The position numbers were made by a program, and so were the translations under genes. 64,000 bases of DNA from Paenibacillus sp. FSL R5-0623 (GTDB taxonomy: Bacteria; Bacillota; Bacilli; Paenibacillales; Paenibacillaceae): assembly GCF_037974265.1 (NCBI RefSeq), contig NZ_CP150233.1, forward strand, positions 1,054,001 to 1,118,000. The letters run 5' to 3'. The notes below the pieces were generated by a model. The model was not told the DNA's origin and did no database searches. It was given only the letters and a program-made list of their open reading frames with translations. Positions 54,069 to 62,353 of the stretch are shown here, piece by piece. How positions within the stretch are numbered: position 1 is the stretch's first letter; every line of letters begins with the position of its first letter.

Positions 54069-55118
54069 ATGAAAAAAATGAAGATTTACTTCAACCGTTG
54101 GTTCTCTGTAACGTATCATTATATGAATGCAATTCGGGACAATGAGGACGGCATGGAATTTGAGATCTACGGTACTCATCCTGATCCGGGACACATGGCA
54201 TTACAGGGCTGTGATGTTGCAGAAGTTGAACCGCGTGTAACGGGCCGGGAATATGTTGATTTTTGCCTCGACTTTTGCCGTCGTCATCAGATTGATGTCT
54301 TTATTCCGCGCTGGAACATGCTGGACATCAGCAGACATATCTCCTTGTTCGAAGAGATCGGTACACGGGTTATCGTATGCTCGGATACGGAATTGCTGGA
54401 ACAATTGATGGAGAAAGACCGCTTCTATGAATCAGTGCGTGAGAAAGGCATTATGGAGATTCCGGATTATTTCACGGTCAGTAATGCTGCACAATTCCAG
54501 CAAGCCTATGAGGCGCTGCGCGCACGTGGACACGATGTATGCTTCAAACCATGTAATGGTGAGGGCGGCATGGGATTCCGGGTGATCAACAATGAACGTG
54601 ATCCGTTGGAGGAGTTGTTCGGGTATGCGCTTAACTCGATTTCATATGAAGATGCCCTGCGTGCATTCTCTTCTGCTCCGTCCTTTCCCAATGTCATGGT
54701 GATGGAGGTGCTGGAAGGATATGAATACAGTATTGATTGTCTTTCGGATCGCAATGGGAAACTATTAACGGCTATTCCGCGTAGAAAAGAAAGAGGACGT
54801 TTACGCTTGCTCGAAGAAAATGAGGAATTACTGGAAATTGCCCGTAATGTGGCAGAAGTATATCGGATTCCTTATAATTTTAATATACAGATGAAATATC
54901 GCAAGGATACACCGAAGCTGCTGGAGATCAATCCGCGTATGTCGGGTGGGTTGCACATGTCTTGTCTGTCGGGCGTGAACTTCCCGTATCTGGCGGTCAA
55001 GTCTGCACTTGGCCATGATATTGGACCACTTCATCCGAAGTTTGGTCTTCTGGGAAGTCATATCGAACAGCCATTTATAATCGACGTTCAGAAGGTAAGC
55101 GGAGTACACCACGTCTAG
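54069..55118 (+). CDS. ATP-grasp ligase (ter locus)
   Basis: A 349-residue ATP-grasp enzyme, like biotin carboxylase or carbamoyl-phosphate synthetase ligase domains. The ATP-binding Lys is in VCFKPCNGEGGMGFRV, the adenine-side acidic segment is VMEVLEGYEYSIDCL and the metal-binding end is LLEINPRMSGGLHMSCL. It would form an amide or ester bond on the locus metabolite. It starts directly after the HAD stop, with AAGGGAG 9 bases upstream, and closes the enzyme module; the MITE-like element follows. Confidence 0.85.
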   Translation: MKKMKIYFNRWFSVTYHYMNAIRDNEDGMEFEIYGTHPDPGHMALQGCDVAEVEPRVTGREYVDFCLDFCRRHQIDVFIPRWNMLDISRHISLFEEIGTRVIVCSDTELLEQLMEKDRFYESVREKGIMEIPDYFTVSNAAQFQQAYEALRARGHDVCFKPCNGEGGMGFRVINNERDPLEELFGYALNSISYEDALRAFSSAPSFPNVMVMEVLEGYEYSIDCLSDRNGKLLTAIPRRKERGRLRLLEENEELLEIARNVAEVYRIPYNFNIQMKYRKDTPKLLEINPRMSGGLHMSCLSGVNFPYLAVKSALGHDIGPLHPKFGLLGSHIEQPFIIDVQKVSGVHHV

Positions 55119-55181
55119 CTGAGAATTTCCCTCAACATTGACACCTTCTGGATGGTTTTTTTACAATACAGATGAGAGGTT

Positions 55182-55387
55182 ATTCAAAAAGTCTCCTTTT
55201 GATTACGAATAATGCCTTACGGCATCATCAGCATCGAATATGAAATTCAGCCGAAATAAGCGGGAGGCTTACGAAGTATGTTTCCTTTGGAAACATTGTG
55301 GTTGCTCACGTAGTTTTCCTACGCTCCGCTACTCCATTTCTATCTTCATTCCATCTTCTCGGTACTGAAAATCAGACTTTTTGAATA
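55182..55387. mobile_element. MITE-like element with 12-14 bp perfect terminal inverted repeats and TA ends
   Basis: TATTCAAAAAGTCT (55182-55195) and AGACTTTTTGAATA (55374-55387) are exact reverse complements enclosing 178 bases with no coding potential. The outermost TA on each side can be read as a TA target duplication, as made by IS630/Tc1-mariner transposases, leaving 12-bp repeats. The interior holds a small hairpin, GTTTCCTTTGGAAAC. It lies between the ATP-grasp gene and the membrane protein/telA genes and fills most of that gap. Confidence 0.75.
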
Positions 55388-55423
55388 TGCACTGTATGTG
55401 TTGTTAAGGCAGGAGGACAAGTA

Positions 55424-56176
55424 ATGTTACGGAAAACGAAGATAGGTATAGGCGCATTGGTCGGTTATGGTCTCGCGGCGATCACGAGTCCCTTTCTACC
55501 GGATGTCATCACGTGGGCAATTCCGGCACTGGCAACTGTGGTCGGAGGATTGATTCCTTCACGTTCCACGCCACGTACACAGGTCGAGGGTTCGTCATCA
55601 GCCCCTGTACCCATTACAGATATCGGAAATGAACCATCCCGTTTGAATGGTGGACAAGCGCCAAGCGCAGTGCCAACAGGGGCAAGAGAAGCTTCTCTGG
55701 CAGAGCCCCAACCGAGTTCCACTCCCGCACAGCATGCGGGTACAGAACAAGCGAAGCCTTCCCGGACCGAACCAGATCCTGTATTTGATCCGGTGATTGA
55801 ATACCTGGAAGTTCTGGAGGATATGATCATCTCCGAAGGTCAGAAGAACGAGCTGGATAATGAGATCGTGGAGAAATCATTGGCGTTGTTTGCCCGTCTG
55901 CAGCGTGTGATTCCTTCTCTTCAGGAGCTGAACAACGGGGATATAAACCATACGGTGCGCAGACTGATTTTGAAAGACCTGAACGGTTTTATTAATCCAT
56001 TTTTGCGTTTAAGTGGAGAAGCGAAACGCAATAATCGGCGTATGCTGCTGAATGGTCTTCGAGACGTAGATTCCAAGATATCGGATATTGTATCAACGAT
56101 TGAACATAAAGACTTAATGGAGCTCCAGAACAAAGCGGAACTAATACATCAACGGTATAACAGCTCTGAATTATAG
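55424..56176 (+). CDS. Membrane-anchored hypothetical protein paired with TelA
   Basis: A 250-residue protein with GGAGGAC before ATG 55424. Two hydrophobic segments (IGALVGYGLAAITSPFL and ITWAIPALATVVGGLI) start the protein, followed by a Pro/Ser/Thr/Ala-rich linker (about 50-120) and a helical, charged domain (about 125-250). The sequence resembles proteins beside TelA in Bacillus ter operons (YceG/YceF area), but no named domain is recognised. It probably tethers TelA to the membrane. The telA gene follows after 11 bases. Confidence 0.65.
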   Translation: MLRKTKIGIGALVGYGLAAITSPFLPDVITWAIPALATVVGGLIPSRSTPRTQVEGSSSAPVPITDIGNEPSRLNGGQAPSAVPTGAREASLAEPQPSSTPAQHAGTEQAKPSRTEPDPVFDPVIEYLEVLEDMIISEGQKNELDNEIVEKSLALFARLQRVIPSLQELNNGDINHTVRRLILKDLNGFINPFLRLSGEAKRNNRRMLLNGLRDVDSKISDIVSTIEHKDLMELQNKAELIHQRYNSSEL

Positions 56177-56187
56177 GAGGGATTGGC

Positions 56188-57291
56188 ATGGCAACGGAAT
56201 GGGCTCAGTTGAAGCAGGAAGATGAGCAACGGATTAACCAGGAAGCAACACAGCTTATTCAGAAAGTGTCCCAAAGTGATCCGGCTCACCTGGATACCTT
56301 AATGGATGATATCGGCAAGTTGGGCGTGAAAACACAAGAGAGAGCAGGACAGACTCTCAAGCTGCTTGATCGTCCAGTCAATGAACTGATGTCCGGGAAC
56401 CGGGCAGAGGTATCCAACATGATCCTGAAGCTCCGTGATGAATGTGAGAGTTTGCAGCAAAGCAAAAATGTGAGTTTTGTCGGGAAGTTGTTACGTAAAA
56501 GCCCGCTGAAAAACTACGTGTACCGTTATCAATCCGTTCGCACAAACATTGATGCCATCATTAACGGGTTGCGGGACGGCAAGGACAACCTGGAAGAAAG
56601 TATCGTGAACATGCGTCAGCTGAAACGTTCTTCGATTCAGGAGATCTACAATCTGCAGACCAAAATCTCTTTTGGTAATCAGTTAAAAGCATTATTTGAA
56701 ACAGAGATCGCCAAGCCTGAGAACGAGAATCGCAAAGCACATCTGGAGCGTGGGTTGCGCAAAGTGGTAACACGTACCCAATCCATGACAGAGATGATCA
56801 TGCTGTACAATCAGGCGATTGCAGCTACCGACATCATTAATGATAACAATGACAAGTTGATTGATTCAGTGAATAACGCCATTGATAAAACAGCGAATCT
56901 GATCACCGTTTCGGCCATGATTGCGATGGCACTTAATGATCAGGAGAAGGTCATTTCTGCTGTGGAAGCTACGAATAAGACAATTGAAGATCAATTCAAG
57001 GAGAACGCCAGATTGTTGAAGACAACAACAGAGAAAACGAATGAACTGTTGTCCAAACCGGCGATGTCCCTTGAAGCAGTCAATCAGGCGATGGGTGATC
57101 TGATGTCTGCGCTGGATCTGTCCGAGCAGTCCAATCGCCGGATCATCGAGAGCTGTAATGACTATACCAACAAGATGACAACACTTAACGCCAAAATGAG
57201 CGATCGACTGGGTCTGGAAGGGCCGAAGGCTGCTGCCATTCCGGAGAAAAACAAACCGGATTCCAGTGCATTAGGTTCTTTCCTGGATTAG
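56188..57291 (+). CDS. telA: TelA family toxic anion resistance protein (YceH-like)
   Basis: A 367-residue, mostly helical TelA protein from ATG 56188 after GGAGG. Family parts are DDIGKLGVKTQERAGQTLKLLDRPV, FVGKLLRKSPLKNYVYRYQSV and ITVSAMIAMALNDQEKVISAVEA (regions at about residues 44-68, 95-115 and 238-260). TelA proteins give resistance to tellurite and to some antimicrobials and belong to the Ter network; B. subtilis YceH is the counterpart. It ends the ter locus and is followed by a terminator. Confidence 0.88.
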   Translation: MATEWAQLKQEDEQRINQEATQLIQKVSQSDPAHLDTLMDDIGKLGVKTQERAGQTLKLLDRPVNELMSGNRAEVSNMILKLRDECESLQQSKNVSFVGKLLRKSPLKNYVYRYQSVRTNIDAIINGLRDGKDNLEESIVNMRQLKRSSIQEIYNLQTKISFGNQLKALFETEIAKPENENRKAHLERGLRKVVTRTQSMTEMIMLYNQAIAATDIINDNNDKLIDSVNNAIDKTANLITVSAMIAMALNDQEKVISAVEATNKTIEDQFKENARLLKTTTEKTNELLSKPAMSLEAVNQAMGDLMSALDLSEQSNRRIIESCNDYTNKMTTLNAKMSDRLGLEGPKAAAIPEKNKPDSSALGSFLD

Positions 57292-57345
57292 AGTAGGACT
57301 CGCTGCATATCGTATCGAGAGTGCTACATGGTTTTATTTTCTACG

Positions 57346-57370
57346 AGGGACGCCGAGTGCGTCTCTTTGT
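57346..57370 (+). terminator. Intrinsic terminator after telA
   Basis: AGGGACGC / GCGTCTCT, an 8-bp stem with one G-U pair and loop CGAGT, followed by TTGTTT. Confidence 0.65.
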
Positions 57371-57428
57371 TTCATTTATTTGATAGAATGAGGTAAAATC
57401 TGGGGTTGTGCAAAGGAGCTTGCTGAAC

Positions 57429-57995
57429 ATGCTGGACTTTTCATTTGAGATTATTGATGAGACCAAGATTAATATTCAATACAAATATGGCAGTGAGTTC
57501 TTTAACTTTAACCTGTATTATGCGAACGGGAATTGGACACTGCATCCTTTTGACGGCATACTGATCCAAAATCGTGAAATGTGCAGTCTGATTGTATCGG
57601 AGCTGCTCCGTAACAAAGATTTTCATGTCATGTTGGCTAAAGAGAAAATCATCTTATCTCAACTGCGCACCAGTGTTAACCTCCAGTCCAATGAACCGGA
57701 TGAATGGGTTGCAGATCGAAGAAACGCAGATTATTCCAGTCCTGATGATGAGTTGATGGATTACATAGGGAACCATAGCTTCGAGGAAGTATTGAAGCTT
57801 GAGCAAGAACAGATTGAGGCCAGAGTGCAATTCTTCCAACAGATCATTCAGAGAATGTTTATGGAGGGACTTGGACCGGAAGATGCTGATTTTATCAAAG
57901 TTCAGGCCGTGATTCGGATATATAAAGAGACATACGATCGTCTTGGTGAGTTGAATGATCACAACAGGGGTGACCGTGGACGTAGAAGATGGTAG
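57429..57995 (+). CDS. Hypothetical cytoplasmic protein
   Basis: About 188 residues from ATG 57429, 10 bases after AAAGGAG. It has an N-terminal beta-rich part (FSFEIIDETKINIQYKYG), then a charged helical second half ending in a basic tail, NRGDRGRRRW. No membrane segments or known domain are seen. It has its own transcription unit downstream of telA; a link to stress defence is possible but not shown. The 58000-58200 gap holds no feature that I can support. Confidence 0.55.
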   Translation: MLDFSFEIIDETKINIQYKYGSEFFNFNLYYANGNWTLHPFDGILIQNREMCSLIVSELLRNKDFHVMLAKEKIILSQLRTSVNLQSNEPDEWVADRRNADYSSPDDELMDYIGNHSFEEVLKLEQEQIEARVQFFQQIIQRMFMEGLGPEDADFIKVQAVIRIYKETYDRLGELNDHNRGDRGRRRW

Positions 57996-58202
57996 TGAAC
58001 ATCCCGCTTAGTATGTAAGCAGATAACTATATTTCTGCGAAGTTAGGCAGATACTCCTGATTTATATGTGTCATATGGAGGGCGATCTTCATATGTTATT
58101 TTACAGGGATCTCCCAGAGGGAGAAGTTCTGGCGGCGCCTTAAGGGCCCCACTGTTACTCTCCCTTTGAAACTGGCAGATCACTAGCCATTGCAGGCATG
58201 GC

Positions 58203-58895
58203 TTACTTTCTCCGGCCTGAGACATAACCCGTAGATTTATGAGGGTGCTTCTCGCAGCACTTGTGTCCGGTAGATTTGTGAGGATGTTTCTCGCAGCACT
58301 TTTGTCTGGTAGATTTATGAGGGTGCTTCTCGCAGCACTTGTGTCCGGTAGATTTGTGAGGATGTTTCTCGCAGCACTTTTGTCCGGTAGATTTGTGAGG
58401 GTGTTTCTCACAGCACTTGTGTCCACTGGATTTGTCAGGGTGAGAAGGTTTCCCACAGGACTTATTTCCGCTAGATTTGTTGCCGCCACGTACAATGCAT
58501 ATCGACTTGACATGATATGTCGGAATTCGAACCACTTCTTGACGATCTGTTGTGATAATTAACTGGTTTTGGTTAGCCTCAGCGAGGATTCCTTCCACCT
58601 CATCCCGGCTGCCTTCATTAATCAGTACACGTCTGAAACGCAGTGCCTGTACGACTTCCAAAAAGGAATTAGAAGGAATGGGATTGTTCATTGGAGCCGA
58701 GCTGCCACTGGAGCGACCTGTGTCGGTGATGCTTTTGACATTTAATCCATTTACATATACAAATCCTTTTTTACAGCTAACAGCCATGTAGTCACCACGA
58801 ACATCTATTAATTTCCCTTGAACTGCTTCCGGACCCCGATTGACTTTGACTTCTCTCCCAAGCAAACCTCGTATTCCCTGACCATTCATAGACAT
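58203..58895 (-). CDS. CotB-like spore coat protein with Cys/His-rich repeats
   Basis: About 230 residues from the ATG ending at 58895 (GGAAGGGG upstream). The N-terminal part has two CotB-type domains: GREVKVNRGPEAVQGKLIDV with DYMAVSCKKGFVYVNGL and VKSIT, and a second with RRVLINEGSRDEVEGILAEA and IPTYHVKSI. The C-terminal third is built from five 13-residue repeats of the type KCCEKHPHKSTGH, unlike the Ser/Lys repeats of B. subtilis CotB. Paired Cys and His suggest disulfide cross-linking or metal binding in the coat. It is divergent from cotH, whose kinase phosphorylates CotB in B. subtilis. Confidence 0.75.
   Translation of the reverse strand: MSMNGQGIRGLLGREVKVNRGPEAVQGKLIDVRGDYMAVSCKKGFVYVNGLNVKSITDTGRSSGSSAPMNNPIPSNSFLEVVQALRFRRVLINEGSRDEVEGILAEANQNQLIITTDRQEVVRIPTYHVKSICIVRGGNKSSGNKSCGKPSHPDKSSGHKCCEKHPHKSTGQKCCEKHPHKSTGHKCCEKHPHKSTRQKCCEKHPHKSTGHKCCEKHPHKSTGYVSGRRK
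58231..58425 (-). repeat. Five 39-bp tandem repeats in the CotB-like gene
   Basis: Five in-frame copies of 39 bp starting near 58231, 58270, 58309, 58348 and 58387, followed by degenerate copies towards 58470. Alternate copies share variants, giving a 78-bp higher-order period and indicating pairwise duplication. Confidence 0.88.
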
Positions 58896-59050
58896 TGTAT
58901 TTACCCCTTCCAAAATATAAGTTCAGATCAACTAAAATGACGGGTGCTGTGATAATCTCTCAATCTGCATTCAAGTTTGTCTGTAGTTTAATCATATGTG
59001 GCATGCTCGTTGGAGGGTCTGGCCAACAAACCATTTGTATATCAAATTGG

Positions 59051-59090
59051 CTATCATCTATACAAAGTTTTGTATATTCATAGATGATAG
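59051..59090. repeat. Long palindrome between the divergent coat genes
   Basis: CTATCATCTAT (59051-59061) is repeated inverted as ATAGATGATAG (59080-59090), with a further TACAA/TTGTA dyad inside. It sits in the roughly 345-base AT-rich gap between the CotB-like gene and cotH and may be an operator, for example for a GerE-like regulator, or a cruciform. Nothing else was recognised in that gap. Confidence 0.6.
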
Positions 59091-59240
59091 ATTCCTGATT
59101 TTGTTCGTATTTGAGTATATTACATTTGTATTTGCTTGCATGATCCTGTGCATATGCCCGTTCGATCTGCTGTGCTCCTGCATAGGATGCAGGAAGTACG
59201 TACCGGACTAATATCACAGGTCATTGAAAGGCGGATGAAC

Positions 59241-60299
59241 ATGGGTTTACCTGTCTACCGGATTGCTGTGCCTGCGCAGGAGTATCAACAACTGACATCC
59301 GATATATGGTCTGAACAACTGGTTAAAGGCTCCATGCAGATGGACGGCAAACAGATCCCGATCCGGATTCGTTATCGAGGAGGGCATACACGCGGTTATC
59401 CCAAAAAGTCATTTGAGATTCGTACATCCAGCCGGACGTATCATTTTAATGCGGAGTATGATGACCCCTCGCTGCTTCGAAATGCGCTGTCTTTTCATTT
59501 CTTCGAGTCGATACGTGTACCGGCCCCAGCGACTCGGCACTGTGTGCTCTACCTTAATGGGGAGCTGTTAGGGGTATACCTGCGGATCGAAGGGGTGAAA
59601 TCCTTCTTTTTTCTCCAAAGAAAAATACCTGTGCGAAGTATCTTTTATGCGATCAATGATCATGCGGGGTTTACGATCAACTCGAACTCATCATCAACAA
59701 ACACGAGTACGAACCTGTTGTCAGGATACAGTTTGATTCGTGGCAAGGATGTGGATAAGGCCAGGCTGCGTACGTTTATTCAACAACTGAACACAAAGTC
59801 CAGACTGGAGCTGTTTCGCTTTTTACAGTCAAGGATCGATACGGACAACTATCTACGCTGGTTATGCGGGGCTGTACTTACCGGCAACTTTGACGGATTT
59901 GATCAGAATTACACGTGGTATGAGAAAACAAAAACCAAAAAATATGGTATCCTGCCATGGGATTATGAAGGTACCTGGGGAAGAAATTGTTACGGGGCGA
60001 AGGTGGATGCCAGCCTTGTTCGTATCCAGGGGTATAATAAACTTACGGGCAAAATGTTGGCCTTCCGACATTTTCGTGAGCAATATAAAAAGCTGCTGCG
60101 CCAGCATCTGATGAATGCTTTTACAGAGAAGCGAATTATGCCCTTGGTGAATCGGTTACACAATGAGATTCGTGAAGATGTCAACAAAGATCCTTACATG
60201 AAATGGCCCATGGATGTATTTGCAGGTGAACCGGAAAGAATTCGCGAATATGTGGTGAAACGTCGGGAGTATCTAAGTGAAAAACTACATCAGCTGTAA
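59241..60299 (+). CDS. cotH: CotH spore coat protein kinase
   Basis: A 352-residue CotH protein. ATG 59241 is preferred because AAAGG lies 9 bases before it; ATG 59235 is too close. Family marks are IRIRYRGGHTRGYPKKSFEI (Lys for ATP binding), NGELLGVYLRIEGVK, the catalytic Asp218 in LTGNFDGFDQNYTWY and the metal-binding Asp241 in GILPWDYEGTWGRN. CotH phosphorylates coat proteins such as CotB and CotG and controls outer coat assembly. The divergent CotB-like gene is the likely substrate gene. Confidence 0.88.
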   Translation: MGLPVYRIAVPAQEYQQLTSDIWSEQLVKGSMQMDGKQIPIRIRYRGGHTRGYPKKSFEIRTSSRTYHFNAEYDDPSLLRNALSFHFFESIRVPAPATRHCVLYLNGELLGVYLRIEGVKSFFFLQRKIPVRSIFYAINDHAGFTINSNSSSTNTSTNLLSGYSLIRGKDVDKARLRTFIQQLNTKSRLELFRFLQSRIDTDNYLRWLCGAVLTGNFDGFDQNYTWYEKTKTKKYGILPWDYEGTWGRNCYGAKVDASLVRIQGYNKLTGKMLAFRHFREQYKKLLRQHLMNAFTEKRIMPLVNRLHNEIREDVNKDPYMKWPMDVFAGEPERIREYVVKRREYLSEKLHQL

Positions 60300-60316
60300 G
60301 CACTTAACTAGCGTGG

Positions 60317-60339
60317 GGAAGGGAGACCTTCCTTTTTTT
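60317..60339 (+). terminator. Intrinsic terminator after cotH
   Basis: GGAAGG / CCTTCC with GAGA tetraloop, followed by seven T. Confidence 0.85.
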
Positions 60340-60544
60340 ACTGCCAAAATGAAGAGAAGTTTATTGTAATGGGAAAAGTAGGGTAATAAGAATAGAAGCG
60401 GCATTGTAAAATACGCTATAATAACCATATGTGTACATAGAAATGATTACATATTGGACGCTGTGGAGAAAACAACATGTCTAATGGAGGCTCTGAGCTG
60501 GAACGTGTTATCGGTTTAGGGTGCTTCAAGCCGGAGGAATGCTT

Positions 60545-62353
60545 ATGATCAAGCTGTTGTACTACTTGAAGAAGTACCGAGTTGCCGCGATTGCAGCCCT
60601 GGTCATGATGTTAATTGAGCTTGCGGTGGAGCTGGCTCAGCCTTATCTGATCTCCAAGATCATCGATAACGGGATTCAGCAGGGAGACCTTTCTGTTGTC
60701 TGGTTGTGGGGCGGTGTGCTGGTTGGTAGTGCTGTTGTGGCTTTTGCTGCCGGAATTGCGAGTTCGTTCTTTGCATCCCATGCAAGTCTGGGGTTCGGAT
60801 ACGATCTGCGGGAGAAGTTGTATGAGAAAGTGCAAACGTTCTCTTATGCCGTCTTTAACCGGTTCGCGACGTCGTCCCTGATTACACGATTAACGGGGGA
60901 CGTGACCCAGGTTCAGGACACCGTCTTCATGAGTCTGCGCTTCATGACGCGTGTGCCCCTTGTGGTGATTGGTAGCATGATTATGGCAGTGATCGTGAAC
61001 CCGAGGTTGGGTCTGCTGCTGGTTGTCATGGTGCCTGTACTGCTCATTGTTGTGGTGTGGATGATCAAAAAGGCAGCGCTGCTGTTCCGCAATGTGCAGC
61101 GCAGACTGGATGCCGTCAATGGAGTCATCCAGGAGAATCTGACAGGCATTCGGCTGATCCGTGTTTTCGTACGGATGGGCCATGAGATTGAGCGCTTTGC
61201 CGGTTTCAGCGGCAAGTTGATGAAAGGCACAATCTCCGCGCTGCGCCTGACGGAGACCACAATGCCGTTCATGCTGCTAATGATGAACGTTTGTATCATC
61301 GCCGTGCTTTGGTTTGGACGAGTCGACATTGCCTCCGGTAATGCAACTGTGGGTGAAGTGGTCGCCGTCATTAACTACCTGCTTCGCACAATTGGTGCCA
61401 TGTCTGCGTTGTCATGGATTCTGGTAACTTTCTCCAGAGCAAGCGCTTCGGCGCAACGATTGAATGAAGTGTTTAATACGGAGGACACGTCGGAGACTGA
61501 ACAGAATAAGGCAGTATCAGCGTCTGCACCATCTGCTGGATCTATGAAATCTTCGCATTTTCCGCAATCTGTATACCCGGCGAAGAAACAGCGCGCTGTG
61601 CAGGGAGCGGTTGAATTCCGCAGTGTAGGCTTCAGTTATCCGAATAGTGAAATTACAGTACTGGATAACATCACATTCACGGCAAAAGCGGGGGAGCGCA
61701 TTGCCATTATGGGAGCAACTGGCTCAGGCAAATCTTCGCTCGTACAGCTCATTCCACGATTATACACAGAGGATCAAGGAAAGGTACGAATTGATGGTGC
61801 CGATGCATCAGAGCTGGATCTGTCCATGCTGCGTGGTGCGATTGGTTATGTACCTCAGGAGGTTGTCCTGTTTACCGGTTCCATACGGGAGAATATTGCC
61901 TGGGGTCAGGAAGATGCTACCTTGGATGAGATCGTGGAAGCCGCGAAGCGCGCGCAGATCCATGAAACGATTGAGAATTTACCAAACGGTTATGATACAT
62001 TGCTGGGTCAACGGGGAGTGAATCTCTCCGGTGGACAGAAGCAGCGACTTTCCATTGCACGAGCACTGGTACGTAGACCAAGGATTCTGATTCTGGACGA
62101 TAGCACAAGTGCACTGGATGTGGCTACAGAAGGCAGACTGCTGGATGCGCTGGAAGAGTTGTCATGTACCACGTTTATCATCACCCAGAAGATCAGTTCG
62201 ACCACTTCGGCGGACCTGATTCTGCTGCTTGATGATGGACAACTCATTGGGCAAGGAAAACATGAAGACCTGATGGAATCGTCAGAGCTGTATCGTCGGA
62301 TCCATGAATCACAATACGGGGAGGGTGCACAGCATGTTCAAAGCATTCATTGA
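60545..62353 (+). CDS. ABC exporter half-transporter, subunit 1 (degenerate-site NBD)
   Basis: A 602-residue half-transporter from ATG 60545, 7 bases after GGAGG. Six membrane helices (about 1-310), a low-complexity linker (about 325-355), then the ATPase domain: Walker A GATGSGKSS, signature LSGGQKQRLSIARAL and Walker B RILILDDSTSALD. The residue after the Walker B Asp is Asp rather than the catalytic Glu, and the H-loop is ITQKISS instead of a His, so its own ATP site is degenerate. This fits heterodimeric multidrug exporters such as BmrCD or YfiBC. It overlaps the second subunit gene by 20 bases. Confidence 0.85.
   Translation: MIKLLYYLKKYRVAAIAALVMMLIELAVELAQPYLISKIIDNGIQQGDLSVVWLWGGVLVGSAVVAFAAGIASSFFASHASLGFGYDLREKLYEKVQTFSYAVFNRFATSSLITRLTGDVTQVQDTVFMSLRFMTRVPLVVIGSMIMAVIVNPRLGLLLVVMVPVLLIVVVWMIKKAALLFRNVQRRLDAVNGVIQENLTGIRLIRVFVRMGHEIERFAGFSGKLMKGTISALRLTETTMPFMLLMMNVCIIAVLWFGRVDIASGNATVGEVVAVINYLLRTIGAMSALSWILVTFSRASASAQRLNEVFNTEDTSETEQNKAVSASAPSAGSMKSSHFPQSVYPAKKQRAVQGAVEFRSVGFSYPNSEITVLDNITFTAKAGERIAIMGATGSGKSSLVQLIPRLYTEDQGKVRIDGADASELDLSMLRGAIGYVPQEVVLFTGSIRENIAWGQEDATLDEIVEAAKRAQIHETIENLPNGYDTLLGQRGVNLSGGQKQRLSIARALVRRPRILILDDSTSALDVATEGRLLDALEELSCTTFIITQKISSTTSADLILLLDDGQLIGQGKHEDLMESSELYRRIHESQYGEGAQHVQSIH

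Noticed and set aside
58231..58425. Regular 39-bp repeats resembling a CRISPR array
   Set aside because: There are no unique spacers. The repeats are contiguous, in frame and code for a 13-residue peptide unit of a coat protein.
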